NCBI RefSeq assembly: GCF_039888675.1
Contig: NZ_JBDQQR010000001.1
Coordinates: 1,550,001 to 1,614,000, forward strand
Reading direction: 5' to 3'
From: Mesorhizobium sp. CAU 1732
GTDB taxonomy: Bacteria; Pseudomonadota; Alphaproteobacteria; Rhizobiales; Rhizobiaceae
DNA length: 64,000 bases
The number at the start of each line of letters is the position of its first letter. Position 1 is the first letter of the stretch. The notes under the pieces are model-generated. The model had not been told where the DNA came from, did no database searches, and saw only the letters and a program-made list of their open reading frames with translations. Shown here piece by piece: positions 28,498 to 37,706 of the stretch. Both the position numbers and the translations under genes were made by a program.

Positions 28498-30602
28498 GCG
28501 ACAGCGTCGCGCCCGGTGACCTTCAGGGCGAAAGCGTAGCCATAGGCGATCTCCTCCAGACGCGAGAAGCGCCCCGACGCGCCGGCATGGCCTGCTTCCA
28601 GATTGATGCGGAAGAGAACCGGATTGTCGTCGGTCTTGCGCTCACGCAGGCGGGCCACCCACTTCGCAGGCTCCCAATAGGTGACGCGGGGATCGGTCAG
28701 TCCGGCGACCGCGAGGATCGGCGGATAGGCCTGGGCCGTGACGTTGTCGTAAGGCGAGTAGGACGCGATGATCTTGTAGTCGGCCTCCGACGCCAGCGGA
28801 TTGCCCCACTCCGGCCATTCCGGCGGCGTCAGCGGCAACGTCGCGTCGAGCATCGTCGCAAGCACGTCCACGAAGGGTACTTCGGCGATGATGCCGCCGA
28901 AATCGGCAGGCGCCATGTTTGCCACCGCGCCCATCAGCATGCCGCCGGCGGAACCACCTTGCGCGACGATGCGGTCGTGGCTGGTCATGCCCTCGGCGAC
29001 GAGGTGACGGCCCGCCGCGATGAAATCGGTGAAGGTGTTCGCCTTGTGCTGCCGCTTGCCGGCATCATACCAGGCATAGCCCTTGTCCTTGCCGCCCCTG
29101 ACATGCGCGATGGCGTAGATGAAGCCGCGATCGACGAGAGACAGGCAGTTCGTGTTGAACGAGGCCGGAATGGCGATGCCGTAGGAGCCATAGCCGTAGA
29201 GCAGGCATGGCGCGGTGCCGTCGAGCGGCGTATCCGCGCGGTAGAGGATGGAGATCGGCACGAGTTCGCCATCGGGCGCCGGAGCCATGAGCCTGCGGGT
29301 CACATAGGCGTCCGCGTCATGTCCCGACGGCACTTCCTGCGTCTTCAGAAGGACGCGCTCGCGGGTGCGCATGTCGTAGTCGTAGACCTGCGCAGGCGTC
29401 GTCATGGACGAGTAGGAAAAGCGGATGATGTCGGTGTCATATTCGTAGGATCCGGCAAGGCCGAGCGAGTAGGCCTCCTCCTCGAAGGCGACGACATGCT
29501 CGTCACCGCTGGCGCGCTCGCGCACCACGATGCGCGGCAGCCCGTCCTTGCGCTCCAGGCGTACGAGAAAATCGCGGAAACCGATGATCGAGAGGATCAG
29601 GCGGCCGGGCTCGTGGGGCACGAGTTCCTGCCAGTTCTCCTCGCGCGGATCGGCGACCGGCGCGGTCATGATGCGGAAATCCTTCGCGCCGCCCGAATTG
29701 GTCAGGATGAAGAAAACGTCGCCGCCTTCCTCCAGATCGTACTGGATGCCTTCCTCGCGCGCCTTGACCAGAACCGGCTGGGCGTCGGGACGGTCTGCGG
29801 GGATGACGCGGTACTCCGTCGTCTCGTGATCGTTGATGGCGATCATGATCCAGTCGTTGAGGCGCGTGCCGCCGATGCTGGTGAAGAAACCGGGATCGGT
29901 TTCCTCATAGACGAGCCGGTCCTGCGAGACCGGCTGGCCGATCGTGTGGTGGAAGGTCTTCGAGGGCCGGTGGTTGGCGTCGAGGCGGGTGTAGAAGAAG
30001 CCTTTTCCGCTCGCATCCCACTCGCCCGAGCCGCCCGTATCGCTGACGCGGTCTTCGAGGTCGTTGCCGCTCGCGATGTCGCGTACCATCAGCGTGTAGA
30101 ATTCCGAGCCCTTGTCGTCATACCCCCAGAGAAGGCGCTTGTGGTCAGCCGAATGATCGACGCTGCCGATGCGGAAATAGGCAGTCCCTTCCGCCTCCTT
30201 GTCGCCGTCCAGAAGCATGTCTTCGTCTCCGCCGTCGCGGGGCGTGCGGATGAAGCGGGGTTGCTCGCCGCCGACCCGGTACGACATGCCATAGGCGAAA
30301 TCGCCGTCTTTCATGGGAACGCTGGAATCGTCCTCCTTGATCCGGCCCTTCATCTCGGCGAACAACGTCTTCTGCAGCGCAGCCGTATCGGCCATCAATG
30401 CCTGCTGATAGGTGTTCTCGGCTTCGAGATGAGACCGGATCGCCGGGTCGAGCAACGCGGGATCCTTGAACATGTCCTGCCAGTTGTCCGCGCGCAGCCA
30501 GGCGTAGTCGTCCGTCCGCTCGATGCCGTGGTTGACGTCGACATGCGGCCTGCGATCCGTCGTGGGGGCGGACAAAGCGGGAAATGTGCTGGTTCTGGAC
30601 AT
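28491..30602 (-). CDS. S9 family peptidase (oligopeptidase B-like)
   Basis: A 703-residue cytoplasmic serine peptidase. An N-terminal beta-propeller (about 70-420) caps a C-terminal alpha/beta hydrolase. The catalytic triad is serine in QGGSAGG, aspartate in GLTDPRVTYWEP and histidine in EAGHAGASGR. Oligopeptidase B cleaves short peptides after Arg or Lys. There is no signal peptide. Start ATG 30602. It overlaps the dihaem cytochrome by 7 bp tail to tail. Confidence 0.92.
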   Translation of the reverse strand: MSRTSTFPALSAPTTDRRPHVDVNHGIERTDDYAWLRADNWQDMFKDPALLDPAIRSHLEAENTYQQALMADTAALQKTLFAEMKGRIKEDDSSVPMKDGDFAYGMSYRVGGEQPRFIRTPRDGGDEDMLLDGDKEAEGTAYFRIGSVDHSADHKRLLWGYDDKGSEFYTLMVRDIASGNDLEDRVSDTGGSGEWDASGKGFFYTRLDANHRPSKTFHHTIGQPVSQDRLVYEETDPGFFTSIGGTRLNDWIMIAINDHETTEYRVIPADRPDAQPVLVKAREEGIQYDLEEGGDVFFILTNSGGAKDFRIMTAPVADPREENWQELVPHEPGRLILSIIGFRDFLVRLERKDGLPRIVVRERASGDEHVVAFEEEAYSLGLAGSYEYDTDIIRFSYSSMTTPAQVYDYDMRTRERVLLKTQEVPSGHDADAYVTRRLMAPAPDGELVPISILYRADTPLDGTAPCLLYGYGSYGIAIPASFNTNCLSLVDRGFIYAIAHVRGGKDKGYAWYDAGKRQHKANTFTDFIAAGRHLVAEGMTSHDRIVAQGGSAGGMLMGAVANMAPADFGGIIAEVPFVDVLATMLDATLPLTPPEWPEWGNPLASEADYKIIASYSPYDNVTAQAYPPILAVAGLTDPRVTYWEPAKWVARLRERKTDDNPVLFRINLEAGHAGASGRFSRLEEIAYGYAFALKVTGRDAVAQ

Positions 30603-31108
30603 GAAGTGAAGTAGCCTTGCTGATGAGTCTGAAGTGGCGAACGAAGTGGCGGAGGCCCAGCATGTCGAGCCGTCGGATCATGCGAATATCGGTAAGGATG
30701 AGCGCAGCACAAGAGATGTCATGCGCGACGTTGTAGGCAGTCACACGGACCGATCATCTATGCCGGGTGATTCGTGGCCTCTTTAGATTTGAGCGGTGAT
30801 TCCACTATCATTGCAGGGGGAGGGCACAATGCATGCGCGCCAGGTTGCGGCGCCGGCGATGCACGATCACAGATTGTACAAACCGATTGAATTTCGAGCG
30901 TCCATTAAGAGCAAAATACTTATCTATACTGCATAGTCACTAACTATTTGGAGAATGGTCGAATATTGAATTGACTTGTCTTAAGAGCAGGCTCACATAT
31001 GCGGCAGTAGCGCGAATCGAAGGTGCGGCACACAAGCGCCCAAGCGTTACGTTCAGGGCGCAGATTCTGCCCCGAAATGACTAACTTGCAACGTACTGGG
31101 GCCAAAAC
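30603..31108. other. Long intergenic region upstream of mucR-like gene
   Basis: A 506-bp gap between divergent genes with no supported coding sequence. From about 30870 to 31010 it becomes clearly AT-rich, unlike its neighbours, with several TpA steps. MucR/Ros proteins are known to bind AT-rich DNA and repress their own genes, so this region is the natural autoregulatory site. A promoter candidate is listed at 30971-31000. Confidence 0.6.
30971..31000 (+). promoter_or_regulatory. Candidate promoter for the mucR-like gene
   Basis: TTGACT at 30971-30976 is followed 17-18 bp later by CACATAT (30994-31000). It lies about 110 bp before the mucR-like ATG, within the AT-rich stretch. The -35 is strong and the -10 is partial. 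Confidence 0.4.
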
Positions 31109-31537
31109 ATGGACATGACTGAAACTCCCGCTAAAAATGACGATATGCTGATAGAGCTGACCGCAGATGTGGTCGCAGCTTATGTCAGCAACAATCCCGT
31201 TCCTGCTGGTGAACTACCAAATCTGATCGCAGATGTGCATGCTGCGCTCGGCCGCGTTGGTGGTGCTCCCGAGCAGGCACCGGCCGACAAGCAGAAGCCT
31301 GCGGTGAACCCGAAGAAGTCGGTTCACGAGGACTATATCATCTGCCTCGAGGACGGCAAAAAGTTCAAGTCGCTGAAGCGCCACCTGATGACGCATTACG
31401 GCCTGACGCCTGATCAGTATCGCGAGAAGTGGGGCCTCGATGCGAGCTATCCCATGGTCGCTCCGAACTACGCGGCTGCGCGCTCGCAGCTTGCGAAGAA
31501 GATGGGCCTGGGCCGAAAGCGCAAAGTGGTCCGGTAG
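31109..31537 (+). CDS. mucR: MucR/Ros-family zinc-finger transcriptional regulator
   Basis: A 142-residue global regulator. The zinc-finger region (about 75-100) contains the metal set C, D, H, H ([20 protein letters not shown]), and the conserved [13 protein letters not shown] segment follows. MucR/Ros proteins regulate exopolysaccharide, motility and symbiosis or virulence genes in rhizobia, Brucella and relatives. The N-terminal part (1-60) is the oligomerisation region. A terminator follows at 31610. It starts the conserved block of cell-envelope and regulator genes to its right. Confidence 0.93.
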   Translation: MDMTETPAKNDDMLIELTADVVAAYVSNNPVPAGELPNLIADVHAALGRVGGAPEQAPADKQKPAVNPKKSVHEDYIICLEDGKKFKSLKRHLMTHYGLTPDQYREKWGLDASYPMVAPNYAAARSQLAKKMGLGRKRKVVR

Positions 31538-31609
31538 CCGCCCGACAATCATGCTTTAATGAATTCAATGCTGACGCGACCGTCTTCGGTTGCGGCCAGA
31601 CGATAGATG

Positions 31610-31641
31610 AAGGCGGTGTCCCACCGGGACGCCGCCTTTTT
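31610..31641 (+). terminator. Rho-independent terminator of mucR-like gene
   Basis: AAGGCGG-T-GTCCC-ACC-GGGAC-G-CCGCCTT followed by TTT, 73 bp after the stop. Long stem with one mismatch pair and a T-run. Confidence 0.85.
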
Positions 31642-31664
31642 CGCGCGTGCCGTGTCGGGGCGGA

Positions 31665-31943
31665 TCAGGGATTGCTCGATGCCTTGATGCGATCGAGCGC
31701 CTGCTTGAGCGCGATGTGCCGATTGAGGTCGTAGCTCCAGTGCCGGCGCATGCCGCGAAGGCGCTCGCGCTCGATCAACCGCTCGAGCTTGACGCGAACA
31801 CGCTTTGCGTCCTCCCCGGATGCCGACAGCGCCGCATCGCGATCGATACGGCCGAGGACGAACAACGCCGCGGTTTCGCCCGCGCGATGCGTCTCGTCAT
31901 TCTTGCGCAGCCGGAACTGGTGCGCCTCTTCCCTGATACCCAA
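31665..31943 (-). CDS. Small conserved rhizobial cytoplasmic protein
   Basis: A 92-residue, highly charged, soluble protein (many Arg, Glu and Asp; segments EAHQFRLRKNDETHRAGE and HWSYDLNRHIALKQALDR). Proteins of this kind are conserved next to mucR in Hyphomicrobiales but have no assigned function. The start is TTG at 31943: AGGAG lies 6 nt upstream and no ATG fits. It is transcribed against the flanking genes. Confidence 0.75.
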   Translation of the reverse strand: MGIREEAHQFRLRKNDETHRAGETAALFVLGRIDRDAALSASGEDAKRVRVKLERLIERERLRGMRRHWSYDLNRHIALKQALDRIKASSNP

Positions 31944-32102
31944 ACCGTGCTCCTTCCATCAAGCTGTTGTCGCTCGATGGTGCGCCGGGCCTGAAGGTGC
32001 GTGGATAAAATTGCCCCTCCGGTCCTGTGAAAAAAACAAAAATCCAAACGAAAACAATATCCTGGTGAAAACTTCGCCTGATAATGTTCTGTTTTTGTTC
32101 AC

Positions 32103-32573
32103 ATGCCGGCGCGCTCTCGATATAAGAATTTATTCCTACGAACGAGGGGTGAGGTCTTGCGGGCAACAGCGCTGGAAACGAAAGATGAGCCGATTGCGAA
32201 CACCGGGATTGAAACGGTCTCCTACGCGGTCGATCTTTTAAAGCTCTCGCGGCGCGATCGTGCCGCGACCGTCTGCGATGGCGTGATCGACATTACGTCG
32301 GCGCTTTTCAACGTAAGCGGGCGGGATGTGCGGCAACCGGGCCGATCGACACTCGACATCAGCCGGGTGCGCCAGGTCGGCATGTATGTCGCGCATGTGA
32401 CGCTTGGCATTTCGATGCGCGACGTGGGCGAGGGGTTCGGGCGCGACCGCACGACGGTCCTCTATGCGTGCCACCAGATCGAGGATTTGCGGGACGATGC
32501 CGAGTTCGACAGCATCGTCGCGATGATGGAACGCGTGGTTCTCGCCGTCTTCGGCCGAATGGATCGGGATTGA
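32103..32573 (+). CDS. DnaA C-terminal-domain (helix-turn-helix) protein
   Basis: A 156-residue protein whose C-terminal half (about 65-150) matches DnaA domain IV: RVRQVGMYVAHVTLGISMRDVGEGFGRDRTTVLYACHQIED. No AAA+ ATPase domain is present, so it is a DNA-binding protein rather than an initiator; it might compete for DnaA boxes. The start is uncertain: ATG 32103 is reported, but a TTG at 32157 behind GGGGTGAGGTC would remove 18 non-conserved residues. The DUF6456 gene follows after 11 bp. Confidence 0.83.
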   Translation: MPARSRYKNLFLRTRGEVLRATALETKDEPIANTGIETVSYAVDLLKLSRRDRAATVCDGVIDITSALFNVSGRDVRQPGRSTLDISRVRQVGMYVAHVTLGISMRDVGEGFGRDRTTVLYACHQIEDLRDDAEFDSIVAMMERVVLAVFGRMDRD

Positions 32574-32584
32574 GGTGCGGAATC

Positions 32585-33385
32585 ATGAACCAGGACAAGG
32601 CGGCAACGCGCAGCATTCGATTTCTTGCAAAGGGCGAGGCGACGATACGCGGCGCGGCAAATCGCGAACGCGTCCTGCTGGATGGAGCGGACCGGGGCGT
32701 CATCGGCGTTGCGAGCGAGGTGCTTGATGATTTGGCCAGGAGGGGGCTCGTCGTCATCGACGGAGCGCAGCTTCGCCTGACCCAGCTTGGCGTCTCCGCA
32801 GCCAGGCGCGAGGCGGCTCCCGTCCACGCATTCTAGGCCCAGCATCAGGAGCGCGAGGCTGTGGTGATGGAGACGGCCAGCGGCCGTGAGACCGTGACCG
32901 TCAACGCGGCGGAATCGCCGCTGGGCCTTTTGCGGCGTTACCGCACGAAACAGGGTTCGCCGTTTCTGAGCCTGCGCGAGTTCGATGCAGGCGAGCGGCT
33001 GCGCGCCGACTACAGCCGCGGGCAGATCATGCCCCGCATGGGCGTCAATTGGGGCGCGGTGAGTGCCACGGGGCGGGGCTCAGGCGACAGGAACGGCATT
33101 GCCGACCTGACGGATGCGGCACTCTCCGCGCGGTTACGGGTCGAGCATGCGATCGATGCAGTCGGCCCGGAACTGTCCGGCGTGCTGATCGACGTCTGCT
33201 GCTTCCTGAAGGGGCTTGAGCGCGTGGAGACGGAACGTCATTGGCCGGCGCGCTCGGCGAAGCTGATCCTCAAATCTGCTCTCGGCGTTCTCGCGCGCCA
33301 CTATGAGCCGCCGCGCAAGACCACACGCAAGGCGGATGCGATCCTGCATTGGGGGACGGCGGACTACCGACCGAGTTTGGGCTAG
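32585..33385 (+). pseudogene. DUF6456 gene interrupted by an in-frame TAG
   Basis: The frame starting at ATG 32585 encodes 83 residues (winged-helix-like N-terminus ending PVHAF), meets TAG at 32834-32836 and continues in the same frame as AQHQEREAVVMETASGRETV and the complete DUF6456 domain to 33385. Intact homologues are single proteins of about 250 residues with a continuous segment around the AQHQ sequence. A C-to-T change of CAG to TAG would explain the stop. The downstream half has possible restarts (GTG 32855/32858, ATG 32861) but no good ribosome site. So this is a nonsense pseudogene, a read-through case, a true split gene or a sequencing error. Confidence 0.7.
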
Positions 33386-33396
33386 GCAGCCATATG

Positions 33397-33831
33397 TCAG
33401 CCGGCCGTCGCGGATGACAGCGCCGCTTCCGCCTCGTCGCGGATGCGGCGGATCATCGAGCGGAGCCCGTTCGCGCGCTGCGGCGTGAGGTGCTCGTCGA
33501 GGCCGAGATCCCGCAGCGTGCCTTCGGCGTCGGTCTGCGCGATTTCAGAGGCTTTTCGGCCGGAATAGAGCGCGAGGACGATCGCGACCAGACCTTTGAC
33601 GATATGGGCATCCGAATCGCCGAGGAAGCTCAGGGCCGGATCGTCTCCGGAGCCGCGTGTGGTGTGGAGCCAGACCTGGCTCACGCAGCCGCGCACCTTG
33701 TGGGCCTCGTCGCGGGCCGTTTCAGGATAGGGGGCAAGGTCGCCGCCGAGCTCGATGATATAGCGATACCGCTCTTCCCAATCGTCGAGGAAGGTGAAGT
33801 CTTCGCGGATGGCTTCGATCGTGGCGCTCAT
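33397..33831 (-). CDS. sufE: SufE family sulfur acceptor
   Basis: A 144-residue protein that accepts persulfide sulfur from the cysteine desulfurase SufS for Fe-S cluster assembly. The acceptor cysteine is C49 in VRGCVSQVWL, matching the E. coli SufE C51 region. I chose ATG 33831 (MSATIEAIRED) since homology begins there; the frame extends 14 codons upstream. No other suf genes are nearby, as is common for this copy in the rhizobial block. Confidence 0.9.
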   Translation of the reverse strand: MSATIEAIREDFTFLDDWEERYRYIIELGGDLAPYPETARDEAHKVRGCVSQVWLHTTRGSGDDPALSFLGDSDAHIVKGLVAIVLALYSGRKASEIAQTDAEGTLRDLGLDEHLTPQRANGLRSMIRRIRDEAEAALSSATAG

Positions 33832-33899
33832 GATTGCGCATATAGTGTCTGCCCGCCTCGCAGTCACCTTCAAAAGCGGCGCAGTTCGCGAACCGGACG

Positions 33900-34262
33900 C
33901 TATTGAGCCTGCGGCGCGACGTCCGCGACCGGCAGGACCACGTCCTGCGGCAACTCGACGGAACCGGTGTGGATCGGCTCCTGCGTCGCTGCCGTTTCGC
34001 CGAACTGCTCATCAAGCACGCCATAGGCGAGGCGTGCGCCTTCCTTTGCGCGGATGCCGATCGTCGTGAACGCGGACCGACCGATCTCGCACACATGGGG
34101 CTGACGCTCGCAGATGCCGGCCATGTCGCCGATCGCCGCCTTGGCGGCGAAGAACGCCTCGACAGGACCGACGGTCCGCTCGCCGTCCGCCGTACTGCCG
34201 CCGAACGGAATCAGCAGCAGCACCAGTGAAAGCCAGAACGCGGATTTGATCAGAAAACCCAT
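33900..34262 (-). CDS. DUF5330 family exported protein
   Basis: A 120-residue protein with an N-terminal hydrophobic segment (about residues 6-24, SAFWLSLVLLLIPFG) and a domain with two cysteines (CERQPHVC) typical of DUF5330. The start at ATG 34262 follows GAGGGTGTGGCA; the open frame runs upstream without homology. Function unknown. It is divergent from the sensor kinase. Confidence 0.8.
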   Translation of the reverse strand: MGFLIKSAFWLSLVLLLIPFGGSTADGERTVGPVEAFFAAKAAIGDMAGICERQPHVCEIGRSAFTTIGIRAKEGARLAYGVLDEQFGETAATQEPIHTGSVELPQDVVLPVADVAPQAQ

Positions 34263-34700
34263 TGCCACACCCTCGATACTTGAGCGGACGTCTGCTCCCC
34301 AGCCCGCTTCATGTGCCGATAATGCGCGAGGGATGCAAAAGGTCGCTTGCAGAGACGAATCGAATTTGGCGCAAGATTGAGTCGAATTGGAGCTATCGGG
34401 ATTTGATTCAAAGTTTAATTGAAGTCCGGGGCGGGATTGCGATGACGGGTGAATCGGCAAGTGACTGAAAAGACTTGATTTATCGAGATTTCCCGCGTCC
34501 GGGTCGTCGCCGGTGGCCGACCAATCCGATCGTTGCCGGCTCTTACCCTCTGTTTACCATGGCGGCAATTGCACGCCTTCCGGCCGCTTCTATCCCCCGA
34601 TTGCGTGCCCAGATGGGGGTAGCGGACCCGCTCGTTTATTCATTCCTTAAACCGCGAATGAGAGGGTCTGGATCAAAGAAATCGATCCGCCAAGCGGACG

Positions 34701-36491
34701 TTGTGTGAGTGCGTTGAGTTGAGTTCAGAAGCGACCAGAGCTGGTGACTGGTTGGCCGGGATGACCGCAGGATGCGAGCGCCTGGTACACCCCTCGGTGA
34801 ACGCCGCCGACCGCGTGCAGCATCGCAGGCTTATCTGCGTGCTTCTCGCCGGTCCGTTCGTGCTTGCCGCGGCGATCGCCCAGACCATGGTTCCCGCGTT
34901 CGGCGCGGCTATCGCGCTCGGTGCGCTGTGCGCGACCTTCGGGATCGGCTGGCTCATGGCTCTTCTCGTGTCGCGCAATGGCGAGATGCGCATCGGCGGC
35001 GTCGCGGCTCTCATACTCTCGTCTCTCGTCGTCGGCATGGGCGTCCAGCTTTCAGGCGGCGCGAGCGGACCGCTTGCCCTTCTGGTCGCCGCGATCCCGC
35101 TCGAAGCCTACTGGATCACGCGCTCGCGCAAGGTGGCGGGTGTCGCCGGCGGCGTCGCGGTTCTCTTCGCCGCGGCATTCGCGTTGGCAAATGGGTTGCC
35201 GGCAGGCGAGGCGAGCGCATGGCAATGGATTTCGCCGGTGCTCTACGGTGCCACGCTGTTTGCGCGTTGGGCCGGAAGCGAGGCGAGCAAGGATGCCACG
35301 GCAGCCGATGCTCAAGCCAACCTGCCCGAACATGCGTTCGACGCGGTCGTCTTTCGTCTGAACAAGGGCACCGACGTCGAGACGGCATCGTCGCAGGCTA
35401 AGGACATTCTCCGCCTGGAGCCTGACCTGCTGCTGGGGTCCGGCCTGTTCGACCGCATCCATGTTGCAGACAGGGTCGCATTCCTGTGTGCGGCGGCGCG
35501 CGTCCGTGAAGACGGCGAGCCGCAGCGTTGCGACGTCCGGGTCAGGATGCCCATGTCGACGGACGGCGCCGGCTTTTATGCGCCATTCGAGGCGGAATTC
35601 GTTTCCGTGGACGGCGGAGCGGTCCTGCTGCTGCGCGATGGAAGCGCGACAGCGGCTCTGCGCGATGCATTGGCCGAGGCGCTCGACAAGGCCGGCGCGA
35701 CCGAGGTGGCGAAAGGGCGTTTCCTCGCGGCAGTCAGCCACGAACTGCGCACGCCGCTCAATGCGATCATCGGATTTTCCGACATGCTGCTGCATCGGGA
35801 AATCTCCGGCGACCTCGCGCCCAAGCAGGTCGAGCATGTCAGCATCATTCGCGAGGCCGGCAACCATCTGCTCTCGGTCGTGAACGCCATTCTGGACGTC
35901 TCGAAGATCGAATCCGGCTCCTATCAAATCCACGCGGAATCGTTCGATCTCCAGCCGGCGCTCGACCTGTGCTGTGCAATGCTGGAGCCGCAGGCTACCG
36001 CCAAGCAGGTCAATCTGGCCGCAAGGCTTCCGCGCGATCTGGGCGAGGTCCATGGCGACCCGCGGGCCGTGCAGCAAATCCTGCTGAACCTGGTCTCGAA
36101 CGCGATCAAGTTCACGCCGGAAGGCGGCAGCGTCACCGTCAATGCGACACGCAAGGCGGACACGATCCGCATCTTCGTGAACGACACCGGCATCGGCATA
36201 TCCGGCGACGATCTCGAGCGTCTCGGCCAGCCGTTCATGCAGGTGCAGAACGACTACACGCGCCAGTTCCAGGGCACGGGGCTCGGGCTCTCGCTCGTAA
36301 AGGGTCTCGTCCGGCTGCATGGCGGCACGATGAGCATCGAAAGCGCACCGGGGCTTGGCACGACCGTGATGATCGGTCTGCCGACAGCCGATACGGTGAT
36401 GCAGAATGACGACATCGTCGGGATTTCGGTTCCGGCGAACGAAGGCAAGGCAGGGGACAGGAATGGCATCGCGCTCCGCAAAATCGCCTAA
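34701..36491 (+). CDS. Membrane sensor histidine kinase, DivJ/PleC-like
   Basis: A 596-residue kinase. The N-terminal half has several membrane helices (about 45-200). A PAS-like region (about 210-320) precedes HisKA with phospho-acceptor H347 (AAVSHELRTPLNAIIGFSDM) and HATPase (about 455-575, NLVSNAIKF and GTGLGLSLVKGL). The layout and neighbours match the DivJ-type cell-cycle kinase of rhizobia that signals through DivK, although PleC/PdhS-type kinases share the core. The start is uncertain: TTG 34701 is given, ATG 34761 (MTAGCERLVHPSV) is likely too. It overlaps the peptidoglycan-binding gene by 29 bp. Confidence 0.82.
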   Translation: MCECVELSSEATRAGDWLAGMTAGCERLVHPSVNAADRVQHRRLICVLLAGPFVLAAAIAQTMVPAFGAAIALGALCATFGIGWLMALLVSRNGEMRIGGVAALILSSLVVGMGVQLSGGASGPLALLVAAIPLEAYWITRSRKVAGVAGGVAVLFAAAFALANGLPAGEASAWQWISPVLYGATLFARWAGSEASKDATAADAQANLPEHAFDAVVFRLNKGTDVETASSQAKDILRLEPDLLLGSGLFDRIHVADRVAFLCAAARVREDGEPQRCDVRVRMPMSTDGAGFYAPFEAEFVSVDGGAVLLLRDGSATAALRDALAEALDKAGATEVAKGRFLAAVSHELRTPLNAIIGFSDMLLHREISGDLAPKQVEHVSIIREAGNHLLSVVNAILDVSKIESGSYQIHAESFDLQPALDLCCAMLEPQATAKQVNLAARLPRDLGEVHGDPRAVQQILLNLVSNAIKFTPEGGSVTVNATRKADTIRIFVNDTGIGISGDDLERLGQPFMQVQNDYTRQFQGTGLGLSLVKGLVRLHGGTMSIESAPGLGTTVMIGLPTADTVMQNDDIVGISVPANEGKAGDRNGIALRKIA

Positions 36492-37350
36492 GCGGCGCAA
36501 ACCGGAGAACCGGTACGAGGACGAGGGCGGAATCGGCGCGTTCCTCGCCAAACACCGCTTCGCCGTGGGCGGCACGACCGCCTTTGCGGTGGCGTTCGCC
36601 TATGTCGCCGCCAATGCGATCTGGTATCAGCCGCACGCCCATGGCGGCGCGTTCTTCGCGACGCGCCCGAGCCCGGTGGCAGTCGCTCCAGCGGCTGGTG
36701 CAGGGGAAATGAATGTCGCGGATTCAAACGTCGAGACGGTCATAAAGCTCGAACGCGAAGCGCCGGTCGAAGAACGGCTTGCGGCACTCGAGACGCCGCC
36801 CGTGACGCCACAGCCGCGTGTCGATCCGGCGCAGGTGCCGATCCCCGCTCCGTCGTCCACGACGGAAACGTCAGGCGCGTTGGCCGGCAACGGTGACGCG
36901 GTCGTGCAGGATGTGCAACGGATCCTGGCCGAGCTGAACCTCTATGACGGCAAGGTGGATGGTCTGACCGGCCCGCAGACGCGGGGAGCCATCGAGAACT
37001 ATCGGCGGATCGTGGGCCTCACCGTCTCGGCGGATATCGACGACCAGCTTCTGAGCCAGTTGGGCGCGACGCCGCGCACGGAAAGCAGGTCTCCGCCCTT
37101 GCCGCAGGGATCGCCCGGCACGGACATGATCGAGACGTCCTCGTCGGGCGCGAGTGCCGATCCGATGATCATGAAGATCCAGGCGGGCCTGAAAGCATTC
37201 GGCAATGAGGGCATCGATATCGACGGTGTCGTGGGCTCGCGCACGAAATCCGCGATCGTCGAGTTCCAGTCGCTGTTCGGCCTGCCCGAAACAGGGCAGC
37301 CTGACGAAGCGCTTTATGCCAAGATGCGCGAAATCGGCTTGACGAACTGA
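36463..37350 (+). CDS. Peptidoglycan-binding domain protein
   Basis: A 295-residue protein with a basic cytoplasmic start (SAKSPKRRKPENR), one membrane helix (about 34-52) and a long Pro/Ala linker. Two PG_binding_1 domains follow, about 150-205 (VQRILAELNLYDGKVDGLTGPQT) and 235-290 (IQAGLKAFGNEGIDIDGVVG). The ATG at 36463 follows AGGGGACAGGA and lies inside the end of the kinase gene, so the two are coupled. It probably tethers or senses peptidoglycan next to the DivJ-like kinase. Confidence 0.85.
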   Translation: MASRSAKSPKRRKPENRYEDEGGIGAFLAKHRFAVGGTTAFAVAFAYVAANAIWYQPHAHGGAFFATRPSPVAVAPAAGAGEMNVADSNVETVIKLEREAPVEERLAALETPPVTPQPRVDPAQVPIPAPSSTTETSGALAGNGDAVVQDVQRILAELNLYDGKVDGLTGPQTRGAIENYRRIVGLTVSADIDDQLLSQLGATPRTESRSPPLPQGSPGTDMIETSSSGASADPMIMKIQAGLKAFGNEGIDIDGVVGSRTKSAIVEFQSLFGLPETGQPDEALYAKMREIGLTN

Positions 37351-37358
37351 GCGCTCAT

Positions 37359-37706
37359 TTGCGGGTCACCACGGATTTCTGGGTTTCGGCCATCGTGCGG
37401 CGGGCATTTTCCGCCGGCGGATTCGCGGCTGTCGAGCGGCGCGGTTCGAGCGAAGCCGGTGCCGTGCTGATCACGCAGCGCGATCGGCTGGGCGAAACCA
37501 CGCTCTACGGCCCGGCGCCGCAGACCAGCTATGACAGCGCGAAGCCCGACGACCGCATGTTCGCCCAGATGCTCAAATCGACGGAGCCGGAGGCCATTCG
37601 CCAGCGTATCGAACGCGAGATGCGCTTCGATCCGGATGTGTGGCTGGTCGAGCTGGAAGTGGACGACGCGCTCTTTGCCGAGCTGATCGCGGTCACGACG
37701 CCTTGA
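37359..37706 (+). CDS. DUF1491 family protein
   Basis: A 115-residue soluble protein beginning RVTTDFWVSAIVRRAF and containing FDPDVWLVELE, both typical of DUF1491. The start is TTG at 37359, 8 bp after the previous stop, so it belongs to the kinase operon. Its end overlaps the convergent DUF2336 gene by 14 bp. No function is known. Confidence 0.85.
   Translation: MRVTTDFWVSAIVRRAFSAGGFAAVERRGSSEAGAVLITQRDRLGETTLYGPAPQTSYDSAKPDDRMFAQMLKSTEPEAIRQRIEREMRFDPDVWLVELEVDDALFAELIAVTTP

Noticed and set aside
28191-30614. An 807-codon plus-strand frame
   Set aside because: Antisense to the S9 peptidase, whose catalytic triad and propeller are clear on the minus strand.
35052-36575. A 507-codon minus-strand frame
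   Set aside because: Antisense to the DivJ-like kinase; no motifs.
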